Assembly: GCA_018398765.1 (NCBI GenBank)
Contig: JAHBMJ010002097.1
Span: 8,216 to 72,215, forward strand
Reading direction: 5' to 3'
Source: Chromera velia
Taxonomy: Eukaryota > Sar > Chromeraceae
Length of the DNA stretch: 64,000 nt
Below are positions 49,601 through 61,559 of this stretch, one piece after another. The notes under the pieces were generated by a model. It was not told the origin of the DNA, searched no databases, and worked only from the letters and a program-made list of their open reading frames with translations. A program made the position numbers and the translations under genes. Every line of letters begins with the position of its first letter. Position 1 is the first letter of the stretch.

Positions 49601-52315
49601 CTGTTTTGCCAGTATGTAAATTCAGCTTCTAGGTATGCATTTATTTGTGCAGAATGAATTCTCGATAGAGCATATGTGTCGCTTCCTGTCAGTATTCCCA
49701 CTGCGCGCATGCATGTATGTTCTTTCAATCATTCGTTCGTTCGTTCTCTGTTGCAGTCCATCAACGCAAGCGTGGCGTGACTGTCGAGTTTTCCCCCGAG
49801 GACATCTCCAAGTTGATCGCCTTGGCAGAGTCCCCCTCGGCCTGTGGGGAGGACCCAGGACACAAAGCGGTCGCCTTCCCCGGGCGTCACATTTTGCTTG
49901 GGGGGGGTACAGGGGAGAGGCGGGGGAGACGGGGGGGAGGGAGGAGACGGGGGGGGCACGTGGAGGGGGAGGGGGACGGGAGAGACGCCTCGTCGCCTAT
50001 TGTCGTTGCCCCCCCCCTGAAGCACTCCAGTTTGACGATTCCCGGACTCTCCCGAGTGGACGGGAGGTCTGCTGCCCTCGACCAAAAGTCAAAGCAAGCC
50101 ACACATGCCCTAGCCACTGTCCCCTATGCCCTCGCAGCAGCAGCAGGAGGAATTGAAGGAGAGATCTCTTCCGAGCCTGTCGACGTGCCAGCACAGGAGC
50201 TGGTGACGACAAAGGAATTCTCCCCAGAGTCTTACGCGATGCTCGCGAATGTGTTTGTCAGATACGACATTTCTCTGTACACTGGGGGGGGAGTGCACGC
50301 AGGGGAGGAGTGTCATTACACAGGCATCAAACTCGCCTCCTCCTCGTCGACGGGGGGACGGTTCTATCCGATTGAGCTCCTCCGACAGAAGAAGAAGGCC
50401 TACGAAAATTTGGCCCTGCAATTCAGTCAAGTCGACATGAATGCAATGCACAATTTCAACACCATCGCTTGGACGTTGACGTTCATTGGACTGAAGGGCG
50501 ATCTAGAACTGTTGCAAACACCTATCGATACAGGTCTCATTGCAACGTTGGGGCTCCGAAATCCGCACCCGGGCATGCCCTGGATGCTGGACAGAGAGTC
50601 CTTCTTCCCCGATGCTGCTGTTCCGTTCATTGCGCTCCCCCCCCTCTTCCGATTCTCCCCCCACACAAACCTCCCGTCAGTGATGAACGCTGCCTCCGGA
50701 AGAGATCCGAATCCTACGGGACATGTACTCACGAGCAACGGTTCGATTGTGACCGTACAGGGTGCGCGATTCCCCTTCTGCCTGGCAGTGCGTGACAGAG
50801 GGACAACATCGGATGCTGCCAGGGCGGCGTTGATCTGGTTTTCCAATTTCCCCGAGGGAGTCCCTTCGTCGGGGTCGGGAACCCTTGTCGGGGTTTTGGG
50901 GGGGCAGTCGGGATTTATTCCGCTGCAGCCGCAGCAGACTTTGAGTGCGCTGGAACCCGTACGGAATGCCGAAGAATGGTATCCGCAGCCCTTCTACGAA
51001 GGATCGTATACGGAGTCTTACTTCCACGATGAAGACATGAGATTTCGAGAGAAGGGACTTGCGATACCGAATTATTTGAAGAGAAAGAAGGGAAGATCGT
51101 TCCTTGATCCTCAGATGTCGTACAGACTAAAGACGTTAGAAGGGGGGTGCGTGAAACCGATGGACTACTTTTCTCATCCGGAGGTTCTCGAGGAGAATAT
51201 TCGTCTGGGACGGTTGAGGGGACGCGTATGGTTCAACCCTCGAGAGCGAAAAGTGTACTACTACAGAAGGTCTGTCTGCTCTGCATGTGTCTGTGTTTGC
51301 ATGGTATCCTTCGTTTTGTCAATGCTAAAAATTGTTGTTCATCGGATTGCCTGCGAGGTTTTGGGATGGATTCGATCGATGGCCCTCTGTCGCTTGAGTT
51401 TCCGCAATACGCCTCTTTTCTTTATATCACAAACACAAACGCAGGCAGTCTCTCTGTTGCTGTCTTTCACTTTCTTCTATGCATGTGTACCTGTAGCATG
51501 TGCGTGATTCATTATGTTCGTGCTTCTGTCTGTGTGTATGTGTGCATGCATACACGCAGATTCGATCGGAAACGGAAGCTCGGACAGAAGAGTGTCCTGA
51601 CAGGAGCGCCAGCCACGACAGCCCTGGATGCCTCTGCTGCGTCCCCTGTTGGGTCCTCCTCCTCTTCGGGGGAGGAGGGGAAAGCTGCAGGGGCAGGGGC
51701 AGACGGGGGGGTTGCGGGTTCCTCAGAGGCCTCCCTGACCTTCGCACATCTGCGCATTGCCTGGCACACACGATACGAGGACCAACTGGGGGTCGAGCAC
51801 CACCCTGTGCACCCAGCGTCGGGGGCAGATGGACCTCATTATGGAGCGTCAGTCTCTGAGAGTTCTTCTTCTTCTGTTTCGTCCGTGTGCGTTCATGGAT
51901 CTGTATACGTATTTGTTTGTTTGGTTTTTGTCTCTTTCTGTCTTCATGGCCTCTCCAGCAGAGAGACGGTTGGAAATCACAGAAGATCGAGTGGCTGGAA
52001 GTCAACTGATGGAAATTTTCTCTTTCTCGTCTTTCTGTTTCGTGCGTATGAGTACTCGTGTGCATTCATTAATTGTCTTTGTATGTCTTTGATTCTCCAA
52101 CTCTCTGCCTCCCTCCCGCTTTCGATTCTCTGTTTTTTTTGTCTTTGTTGTCCTTTTCTCCCTCCCGCTTTCGATTCTCTGTTTTTTTTGTCTTTGTTGT
52201 CCTTTTCGAGTTCCTCCAGATCCGCAGTCGCTTCTACTGCAGTGCCATCTATAGAGACGACCCACCCATTCACGCAGCAGTTATGCTCAAACAAAAACGC
52301 GTGCATGTAGAATGA
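46607..52315 (+). CDS. hypothetical protein with long acidic tract
   Basis: I do not recognise the family. A likely first exon is 46607-46774 (MTHNDALKSEQPVASGEK to VRVDK, then GTCTGT). Weaker exons follow near 46835 and 46958. A long exon from 48063 has an N and a G run at 48281, after which the frame changes; an intron ending CTGCAG near 48332 could explain it. It carries Pro-rich sequence then about 120 residues dominated by Glu and Asp (48710-49060) and a Gly/His-rich end at about 49326. After an intron the exon from about 49757 to 51268 is globular and the best supported (MNAMHNFNTIAWTLTFIGL, GFIPLQPQQTL, WFNPRERKVYYYR). Exon 51560-51848 joins in phase (YYYRRFDRKRKLGQKS). A final exon near 52220 ends at 52310 or 52315 depending on frame. 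The stop sits about 180 bp before the kinase exon, so fusion with the kinase cannot be excluded. Confidence 0.6.
48281..48293 (+). other. unresolved base and G run (assembly uncertainty)
   Basis: One N is followed by a run of G inside a predicted exon. The frame before and after differs, so the run length or a small intron is unresolved here. Confidence 0.85.
52110..52206 (+). repeat. tandem duplication of about 48 bp, non-coding
   Basis: Two adjacent copies of a pyrimidine-rich segment (TCCCTCCCGCTTTCGATTCT and onwards) lie just upstream of the last exon-like block of the hypothetical gene. Confidence 0.85.
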
Positions 52316-52358
52316 ATTGCATCGTGCCCTTCCTTCCTTCCTTCCTTCCTTCCTTCCT

Positions 52359-52460
52359 TCCAAATGAATGTATCTCGCTCCTTCTTTTCCTCTCCTCTTC
52401 TTTCCTTCCAAATGAATGTATCTCGCTCCTTCTTTTCCTCTCCTCTTCTTTCCTTTTCCT
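52359..52460 (+). repeat. tandem duplication of about 48 bp upstream of the kinase exon
   Basis: Two copies of a segment starting CCAAATGAATGTATCTCGCT follow a CCTT microsatellite (52328-52360) and form the pyrimidine tract before the CTGCAG acceptor at 52488-52493. Confidence 0.85.
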
Positions 52461-52493
52461 CTCCTCTTCTTTCCTTTCCTTTTCTGACTGCAG

Positions 52494-55400
52494 CCGCCTA
52501 GGCGACGTCATCGCAGACAGGTGGCTGATCCGTGGGGTTTTGGGCACAGGCACGTTCGGTCGGGTTTTTGATGTTTGGGACATGGAGAGGCGCAAATCGA
52601 GCGCTGCCAAGGTCGTGAGAGCCAACAGCCTTGTGGCCCAGGACCCAAGTCAGGGTCTGAACATGCTGGCTGCAGCTGCAGAAGAGGCCAGGGCTCTGTC
52701 GGACGTGTGCATTGCCGCGCAGTATGAGGAGAATGCTCATCTGTGTGACAGCCTGGTGAACATGCAAGAGGCGTTCCCGGTCGAGTTTCCGCATCAGATT
52801 GCGAAACCGAAACCGATGCTGTTGGGAGGAGAGCAAGGAGAGGGAGAGGACGAACTCCCTCTCCAGCAGGTGGACGAGAAGGGATTTCCTTTGTTTGGGT
52901 ATGAGACGGAGATGCAGGAGCTGACTCATTACTGTCTGATGTTTGATCGACTGGGGTGTTCCCTGGCTCAGTATCTGAACAGAGAGTCGGCCGGGAGGGG
53001 TATGTGGTTGGGTGATATTGCGAGAGTGGTGTGGGATCTGGTGAGGGCACTCCGATTCCTCCACCAGTGCTCGATGGTGCATGGGGACCTGAAGGTCCGT
53101 TCGTTTCCTTCCTTCCTTCCTTCCTTTCTTTTCTTTCTTTCTTTCTTTCTTTCTTTCTTTTCTTTCTTTCTTTCTTTCTTTCTTTCTCTCTTTGTGGCTT
53201 GGCTTGGCTTGCTGTCTTTGCTTTCTGATTTGTGTGTCATTTGTTCTGACTGACTGTGTATGTCTGCTCGTTCGCTTCCTTCTTTCTTTCTTTGGGTTAC
53301 GATTTCTTTTTCTTTGTGCGTGCGGGAGTATGAATGATTGCCTCCTCGCCTTTTGACCTCGCTTCTGTTGACCGATGCTGCGAAACAGAGCGCGAGCATG
53401 GAAAGCAGTCAAACCGAACAAAAACCTGTCTCTGTCTCCGCATCGATGCTGTCTTTCTCTCTCTCTTTCTTTTCTTCTCTCTCATCCCATCCTCGCTCTC
53501 TGTTTGTCTGTCTTGTCTGTTATGTACATGAAGAAAAGGAGGGAGAAGAAGAAACATGTAGTCTGTCTGTACTTCGAAAAATTGCAGCTCCAGAACATCG
53601 CGTTCGAGGACCCAATGTTCTACCTTTGCCCCCACCCCCGTCGGTGGCGGTGCTCAGAGGCGCAAGTGCATGGGTTCCTGAAGGGGGAGCTGCCATCGGG
53701 GGGGTCCATGGTGGGTCCCTTGGACGAGGAATCTGATGAGCGGACGGGAGAGAAAGAGGAGAAGGAGAAGGAAGGGGAGGAGAACGAGGAAGAGGAAGAC
53801 TTCAACGATGCAGATGCAGACAGCGATCGTGAGGAGGAGGAAGAGGACGAAGAGGAGGAGGAGGAGAGAAGCGCCGTGAGTGGCAAGGAGGAGAAGGAGG
53901 AGGAAGAGGGGCAGTCGGAGAAGGAGAAGAAGAAGGCGGAGAGGAAACTGAAGAGAAAGAAGGAAAGGAGGCAGAGGGCCAGAGCTCTGAGGGATCTTCA
54001 CATGGACAGGGTACTCGCTCTCCGACCACGCAACTGTCGAGTCAAAGGTTAGTCAGCAGGCAGGCAGGCAGGCAAGGGAGACAGCAAGAAAAGTAGCACT
54101 CACTCAGGTCAAAGCCCAGACAGACAGACAGACAGACAGAACAGAAGAACAGAAACATACCCGGGAGATACCGTTTTGTCTCACTCAGCTCGCCTCTTTC
54201 AACCTGGCTGGCCGTTCGTTTCGATTCTCTTGACGTGTCCTTTTTCTGGAACGGTGTCAACCGATCTCTGCGTCTAGGCGGAATGCAGATTCCGGAAACG
54301 AGTCCTTTCTTTCTGCAATTTCTGTCTCTATCCTTCACTTGCCTTGAAACCACTCTTGGTTTTCTGTTTGTTCTAATGAATGACTTCTCTCTCTCCTGTT
54401 TCTCTTTCTGCCTGCATGCCTCCAGTCCTTGATCTCGGCAACGCGACGCAACTGCAACCAGGCGAATTGGGGAATTTCATCATCAACACCCGACAGTACA
54501 GGGCACCGGAAGTCGTCCTCAGTCAGTTGTTCGGATAGACAGAGAGAGAGAGAGACAAACAAAGAGGGGGGGGCATTAATGAGGGGCTGAGACCGAACTC
54601 TTGTCGAAGAGTCTCTTGAGTTTCTTATTGTCCAAAGAACTTCATCTTTGTCTTGTTCTTTTCCTTCTCGTTCTCCACTGCCACACCGCGCGCTACAGGC
54701 CCACTGGAGATGCAATGTGTGTGAACAGAGTCGAGCAACGGAGCACACAGACCTGCATGTGTGGTTTGGTGTCGGGATGAAAGTCTCTGTTTGTGTTGTA
54801 TCCCTTGTTTCTTCTTGCAGTCTCGATTTTCGATGAGGAGAATCAAGTGGATGTCTGCATGTGTATCTGTATGTCTCTGTGTATTGCATTTGAACTTTCG
54901 TTTTTTCTTCTTTTTTTTTTTCTGTTGTGTTCTGTGAGTGCAGACATCGGGTGGGACTATCAGAGCGACATGTGGGCTCTCGGGTGCATGATTGCGGAAA
55001 TGGTTCGTTGCTTCGTTGTTTGGTTGGTTGGTTGGGTCGAAAGGGGGGTGCGCATTTATATGTTCTGTCTCACACTTTCCCTCTCATTGCTTCACCGGAT
55101 TAGTGCTTGAGTGAAGAACTCGTGCATTTTTGCATTTTCTTGTGCCAGTGCATGTCCCTCACTGCAATGCGTTTTTCTCGCTCTCACCTTTTCTCGAGGA
55201 AGTGACAAGTCGAAAGTAGACTCTGTGTGAGTGAGCAAGAGCGGGGAAGCTTGAATGGTCGTACGCGGCTCGGAGTGGGCCAATGAGGCGGCGTTCCCGA
55301 CCTCACACTTTGTATGAATGCTTGTCAAAGGAGTACTTCAGATAAATGTGCTCATATGGTTTGTACCTTTCCTGTTCTTTCTATCTATGCGCTTGATTAA

Positions 55401-58101
55401 TCGATCGATCTGCAGTACACAGGGAGAGAGCTGATGCCCGCCCTAGATGATGACCTCGAGCACCTGGCAATGATGGTCTGTCTGTCTGTCAGTTTGGCGA
55501 TCATATCGATAGGGAGGGAGGCCTGCGGGAGAAGTCTGTAGACAGAGAGAGAACAGAAAGATAGGAAGAGAGTTTGTTTGTCTTTGTCATCCTTTTTCGA
55601 TCGCTATTTTGTTTCGTTCTTGCTGCCTTTTCTTTTTCCCTTCCTCTCTTGTCCCTGCTCGCCTCAGAAGTCCCCTCTCCCCTCCCACCTGAATTCCCTC
55701 TGTCCTCTCCTTCAGTGCATGTTGTTCCCTTCTTCCCCCTCTGACTGACTGACTGACGGACTGACTGCAGGAGCGCGTGCTGGGAGAGAGGATCCCGGAG
55801 GCCCTCGTGAAAGCTGCCATCGCGTGCAAGAGTGACGCCGCAAAGCTTTTCGACCCCGACACCCTCAGACTCAAATGGTCCGTCCTTCCTTGATTTGCTC
55901 CTCCGTTTACTGAGCGAAACAGACAGGGGGAAAAGTGAAGAACCAATCCTTTTCTGCCCAGATTCCGGCTGTGACGGCGCCTCCGAGATTCTTTTGCTCT
56001 GTTTTTCTTTCTGTTTGCTTGCGTTCAGTGGATGGCTTCCAAAGTGAACCTTTTCTTACGGCATGCAAGAATACTTTATTTCTGTGGGTGTGTGTGGACA
56101 TGTGTGAATGACTATGTGTGTGTGTATGAACGACTTCATGCGCACACCACCGCATCCAGGCCCGAGCTTGCCACCCCCGAGGCGATGCAACGCGTGGACT
56201 CGTGCATTCCCCTGCCGCGCATTTCTCTTGACGGCCATCTCCTGGGCAGCGGCAGGAGACGCGCGTGGGCGGAGAAGGAAAGTGGGGAGAGTGCTGTGGA
56301 CAAAGGGAAGGAGGGGGAAAAGGAGAAGAAAGGCGGGGGGCCCAGTTCCCTTTTGGTGTCTTCAGGCACTGCAACCACCGTGAGTACAGCGGGGTTGGGC
56401 TGCTCAGACGCGCAGTCCGACGCTTCAGCTGTGGTAGCCGCGACTGGTGGTGTCGTGCCGTCTCCGTCTGAAGAAAGTTTGGAACGAGAGAAGGGGGGGA
56501 AGGGAAGAAGGGGGGGGAAGAACAAAGGAAGGCAAGAGAAAGAGAAGGACAGACTGTCAGGCGAAGATTCTCTCACAGACCCTCTTTCCGTCTCGTTTGG
56601 CGGTTTGTCAATTGAAAAAATGGAAAAAGGGAGAGAAGAGAAAACGGATGGGGAGAAAGAGAATTCCAGACAGGAGGGCAGTTACAGTTCTTCATCTCCG
56701 GAGTCTTCGGAAACTGCCTTATGGGCCCGTCTGCGAGACATCTTCGTGCATTCCTTCGCGTCTGCCGGGAAGATCCCAGAGGCAGCTAAGGGACTTGTTT
56801 CTCCCCCCCCCAGAGGCCTGCATGGCTTCGGCACTGTCCAAAACAGCAGTGACAAGCCTCCGCCCTGTGACAGTGGAGACAAAGGGGAAGAGGGAGAAAA
56901 GGAGGGAATGCAGCCCAAGCCCTCTTCTTCCTCTTCCTCATCTTCTTCTTCCAACTCTGCCACCTCCGCATCCGCAGTAGCGATAAGATCGGACACGTTC
57001 CGAGACGCCGTGCGGTGCTACGGAGAGAACTTTGTGTGGGCATACGATATGGCGTGTAACCGCCAAGGCCATCCGACGTTAGAGTGGCTCTCTGAGGACG
57101 ATTCGTTGGAGGCCACAGACGCCATAGGGTTGTGGGCCCTTGTGCGTTCTCTGCTTGCGTACTTACCCGATGAACGCCCGACCTCTGCCGCCATGGCAGA
57201 CTTCATGTTCTGCCCTCACGCGGGGTGGGCTGATCTCTCTGCGCACCATGGGAGTGCGCATGAGAGGGCGATGGCGCGGGCGAAGGAACTGGAAGAGGGA
57301 GAGGGAGATGAGACGAGCGGGGAGAAGGGAGGTGAAGGCGAAGGGGCGGGAGGACGAGACGGTGAGAGTGGCAGTGGGGGGCATCAGTCTGCTTTGCCCG
57401 TCGTGTCCTCTTCCCTGGAGGCCGAGAAAGGTCTCAGTGGTATGACGAAGAACCAAAAGAAGAGAGCAAGACAGAAGGCAAAGAAGGAGGCAGAGAAGAA
57501 GGAAGCGGAAAAGGGGAAGGAGTTGAAAGAGAAAGAGAAGGACGGCGGTGTCCCTGCTGAAAAAGAGAAAGAAAAACCGTCAGAAGAAGAAAAGGGTGGT
57601 GTGAAAAGGCCTCCCACAGCGAAAGAGAGCTCCAGCACAAAGAAAGAGGAGGACGACTCTCCCGTCCATAAAGACAAAGAGAAGGGCGAAGGGAAGGACA
57701 AAGAAGAAGACAGAGGGGAAGACGCAAATTCTGTTGATGAAGATGGAGAAGGAGAAGAGGCAGAGGATGCCGCTGCCCATGAGGCATGGAAGGCAGCGTG
57801 TCTGAGGGGACTACAGCGAGGCTATCTGACGTGGGAAGGTACCCCCCTTCTGAAGATGACTAGCTTCGGCATCGGTGCCTTTGCCCCTCCCCCCCCCACT
57901 GCCGACCCCTCTGCCTCCCCCCCTTTCAAGGAAAGGGCCCAGGGCGGATTCAGGCAACGTCGGGGTAACGGAAGGGCCGCTCGCATGCAGCAGCTCCAGC
58001 AGCAGCGGGAGCAACAACAGCAGCAGCAGCAGCAGCCAGAGGGGCTCGTCTGGTCGCATCACGAGGCCGTCAAGGGGGTCGCTATGCTCGATCATCTTTG
58101 A
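52494..58101 (+). CDS. LAMMER/CLK-type protein kinase with SRPK-like spacer
   Basis: Exons: 52494-53094, 53588-54047, 54426-54521, 54944-55002, 55416-55475, 55771-55877, 56160-58101, phases consistent. Motifs in order: Gly loop GTGTFGRVFDVWD, AAKVV lysine, catalytic loop HGDLKLQNIAFED (split by an intron), DLGNA in place of DFG, TRQYRAPEVVL, GWDYQSDMWALGC, YTGRELMPALDDDLEHLAMM joined to ERVLG (the LAMMER signature split by an intron), LKWPE, and a C-lobe end LLAYLPDERPTSAAMADFMF. LAMMER kinases phosphorylate SR splicing factors. Two large inserts break the domain: an acidic and Lys-rich spacer of about 140 residues between the catalytic loop and DLG, and about 280 low-complexity residues after LKWPE. 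A charged tail and a poly-Gln stretch follow. The 5' end is open: the first exon begins at a CTGCAG acceptor, while an in-frame ATG at 52312 would add a repeat-encoded hydrophobic leader that is hard to believe. Confidence 0.9.
53104..53190 (+). repeat. TTCC and TTTC microsatellite, intronic
   Basis: TTCC then TTTC units fill the start of the kinase intron that interrupts the catalytic loop. It is pyrimidine on the sense strand. Confidence 0.9.
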
Positions 58102-59864
58102 TTGGATTGAGCTCTCTCTCGAGATCGATCATTTTGAGAAGGAATGAAGGAAAGAATGACGGAAAGGGTGGGTGAATAAGACGGAAGAGAGGTGGGGGGA
58201 GATCCAACCAACATGGCAGAGGGAATTTTTGTCCCTTCCTTCCTTTGGACTCTCCTGCATGTCTCCTCTTGACTGCAGGTTTGACTGACTGAATTTTCAC
58301 CCTCTTTCCTTCCTCGCTCTTTACCTTGCGTCGATCAATGCAGAGACGGAAACTTCTTTCTTCCTTTGTCTTTTTTTGAACGGGTTTTGCGACCTGATAG
58401 TACTCGACAGAGAGCGAAGACAGGCAGAGATAGAGAGAGACCTTCAGGCAGATCGACAGGCAAACACGAAAGATGGTGCTGGGGTGGGTGGAGCAACATC
58501 TGGAGTATCTTTCTCGTCTCATTTGTCTGCAGAGAAGGAGGAGAGGAGAGGAGAGGAGAGGAGAGAAGGTAGCAACGGAAGGGAAGGAAGAGGTTGCTAC
58601 ATAGATCTGCCTGTAGGTCTCTTTTGCACTGTCCCTCTGCGTGTGTGTGTCTGTCATAAGGCTCTCTCCCTCTTTCCATCTTTTTGCCTTGCTTGCTTGA
58701 AACGTCCCTTCCATCCATCTGCACCCACTGACAGGCAGCCAGCCACTCTGAGCATATGGGGGGAAATGGTCAGCATCCCTTTTCGCAGCACTGCAGTGTG
58801 AGTGTTTGATCGATTAATTAATTAAGGATCGGATTGGGTGCCCATCCTTCCCTCCTGTCTCGCTGCTGCTGTTTTTTTCTTGCAATGCCATCCTCACAAT
58901 TAATGCATTCCTCCCTTCCTTCCTTCCTTCAACCAACCGGGTTTTGCCTCAGTCGCCCGTGAGAAAAGAAAGCCACAGACAGGTAGTACTGCGCCTTCTC
59001 TGTGTATGAATGGAAACCGAAAAGAAAATTCGTTCAGGGGGGGCGGAAGGGGTGGGTAAAGGGGGGATTTGGCAGGAATGCTTCTTTTGTTTGTATTAGA
59101 CCCGTAAGACGAAGGAGAAATGAAAGCAGGGGGGCAAGTGCCTACGCAAAGGCATAGGTCTCTCCATGCAGAATCCGCCCTGAATGTGTGTTTTGCCGGT
59201 AGGTATTCTCTCGCTTTCTCCGTACGCACACCATCTCCGCCAGCCCGCACCCGTTCCATTCCCCCCCACATAGAAAGAGAGCAAAATGAAAACTGATTGG
59301 TTGAGTTCTGCTCCAACTGGATCAATCTGTTCTCCGTCAAACCCTCCTTTCAGTCTCCCGAATGGTCCCCATCACCTTTCATCGATCGTGCTGGCACTTT
59401 CTTTTGATAGCCATTGATGACGAGTCACGATTGCTGCAAGCAGTCGAGAACACTGGTCTCTAATTCAAAAATTTGCATGCAAACATCGTTGTAAAAATGC
59501 TTTTAAATGGTATTTGCTCTAGCATAATAGTAGGATTTGCCCAATTTTTATTTATATAGATAGTATACGTAGCCCAGCACGTATAGTCTGTGACGTAGCG
59601 TTATTTAGAGCATAAAATATAGTTACAATTAATGTAATTTTTAAAGATATTCATCGTTTGAAGAGCTACTTTGTAGCTAGATAGCGTAGCATAGCTAGAA
59701 TTTTATTCAATTTTAGGCAGGGATTTCAGTTAGAACTTTAGCGCTATAGGGTTTAGTCACATTATCATCATCATCATCATCATAGCTTTACCAAATTTTC
59801 TAGCAAATTTTATGCGTTTTTATAGTTAAGAATCTAGACATTATCAAACAGACGAAATAAGATT
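58102..59864. other. gene-free stretch after the kinase gene
   Basis: Frames at 58082-58801 and 58900-59340 are low-complexity or lack motifs. GAGAG repeats lie near 58545-58567. From about 59460 the DNA becomes AT-rich, with a TCA repeat at 59764-59782, and forms the site into which the LTR element inserted. Confidence 0.55.
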
Positions 59865-59869
59865 CTAGA

Positions 59870-60190
59870 AGTGAAATTTGATATGATGTATGCGCGGTGT
59901 CAGTATGTGTGCGTGTCCGGCCGTGTCAGGCATGCAAAGGTATCGCGCGCCGTGTGAGAGTAATTCGCGTATTTCGCGTGCATGAATAATTCTGTTCATA
60001 CTTCCATGTATACAGAAATCCATGCAGAGTGGATTCAATTAATACAAAAACCAAAAGTTGAGCCAAACAGAGGCATGAATGCAAATAGTGAACTGATCCA
60101 TGAAGTCTCACTCCATCTAACGGAGCCAATAACCTTCTGATAATAAAATGGCCAGGGTGTGCCAACGGACACAGTTTCTATATTTCCACT
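59870..60190 (+). repeat. 5' LTR
   Basis: 321 bp, about 95% identical to the repeat at 62019-62339. Preceded by CTAGA. The TG...CA pair usual for LTR ends lies two bases inside each end. Confidence 0.92.
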
Positions 60191-60243
60191 GATGACTTGC
60201 AGCGAAAGTCAGATGAACAACAGTTGATTGAGTAGAGACTGAA

Positions 60244-61542
60244 ATGTCAGAGTTAAAGAAAGAAGTAGAGAAACCTTTGGGGGAGTATCCCTTTATTAAT
60301 CGAAACATAGAAAAGTGGAGAAAGAGCACAGTGTGCATCCGAGACTCCAATGTCAGACTGTCTGGCAAGACAGAGGAGGAGGTTGCACAATGGGATTTCA
60401 ATCAGTTGTTGCTCACATGTCAGGACTATCTGAAGGCAGGTCCAGCAGCTGATACTGTCTACAGGAGAAAAGAGGATAGTGACAATACGTTGAAGTCAGG
60501 CACGGGTCCAAACCAGGCAATCTCCTGGAAGAAGTGCGTTGATGCCCTTATTTCTGAGATCTACACCGCTCTCCAGTTTGTGGATGAACAGAAAAGAGAC
60601 GATGTCAATCAGGAATAGGCAAGAGCAGCTGATGTAGGTTTTGGGGTCTACTCGTTTCAAGAAGTCGTGGTCAAGTACGAGAATCTCAACAAACAGACCA
60701 AAAACGCCGGTGCGGAGGATGATACCACCGATCGCACCAGAGCCCTCGCTGTTCGTAAGTCCATCCCCAACCACTACCAGGTCCTCTAGTCCGCACAGAT
60801 AACCCAAGATCAGTACAACGACCCAGACCAACTAATGGATAAGTGCAGAGCCATGGCAGGCAAGACAAACTGCAACAGCTTTGCAACAGTCAGTCACCTC
60901 GAACCAAACCCAGCAGCAGCAGTAGCTATCCGTGTGACCGGGGAGTTCAAAAGTGCAAACTACGTTGGTGGGACTGGCAACCCTCCCCTGAATCACGGAG
61001 GCAGAGGGGGAAGAGGTGGAAACGCAGGAAAAGGAAAAGGTGGAGGATTCCATGGAGGATATCAAACTGCCTCCGGGTCCTTCAACATCAATTCCAACTT
61101 CAATCCCCAGTCTGAGAACAATAAGCAGCAGCAACAAAACGAGTGCCCCGGTTATGCTCGACAAGGGGGGCATGATGAAGGATACGACTGCAGGGGACTG
61201 AAGCATTGGTGTGCGCATTGCGAATCAGTTGGGCACTTTGAGAGGGCGTGTCCCGATATCCGCAGGAAACATGCAGAGAGAGGCAGAGCGAGGGGGAGAG
61301 GGGGTAGACCCCCAGCACGAGGGGGTACGCAAGTGAGGGGACAAGGGCCTGCTCCGCACGTGGCATCATACATGTGCAACTACTCCGCAGGTCCCCCTGT
61401 GCCTCCCGGCTACTCAGCCATGATGACCGCACCTTCATTTCCCTTCATGAAAGCATTGGGGGATGTGGAGAACCCGACTTTCCGAGTCGGTGAGGTTTTG
61501 GGAAAGGCAGAGGAAGGAACCGGCTCTGGAGACAGCTGGTAA
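60244..61542 (+). mobile_element. gag-like coding region of the LTR element
   Basis: The coding region starts shortly after the 5' LTR and encodes a capsid-like N-terminal part, a Gly/Arg-rich and Asn/Gln-rich linker, one zinc knuckle of form C-x2-C-x4-H-x4-C (CAHCESVGHFERAC, near 61210-61250) and an RG-rich tail. Knuckle plus RG-rich flanks are typical of nucleic-acid-binding nucleocapsid. It looks like a fossil with about one break and is not a host gene. Confidence 0.8.
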
Positions 61543-61559
61543 AGAGAGCAATTGAGGGA

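Noticed and set aside
52312-52493. Hydrophobic N-terminal leader for the kinase from ATG 52312
   Set aside because: Encoded by CCTT repeats and two 48-bp duplicates that form the pyrimidine tract before a clear splice acceptor.
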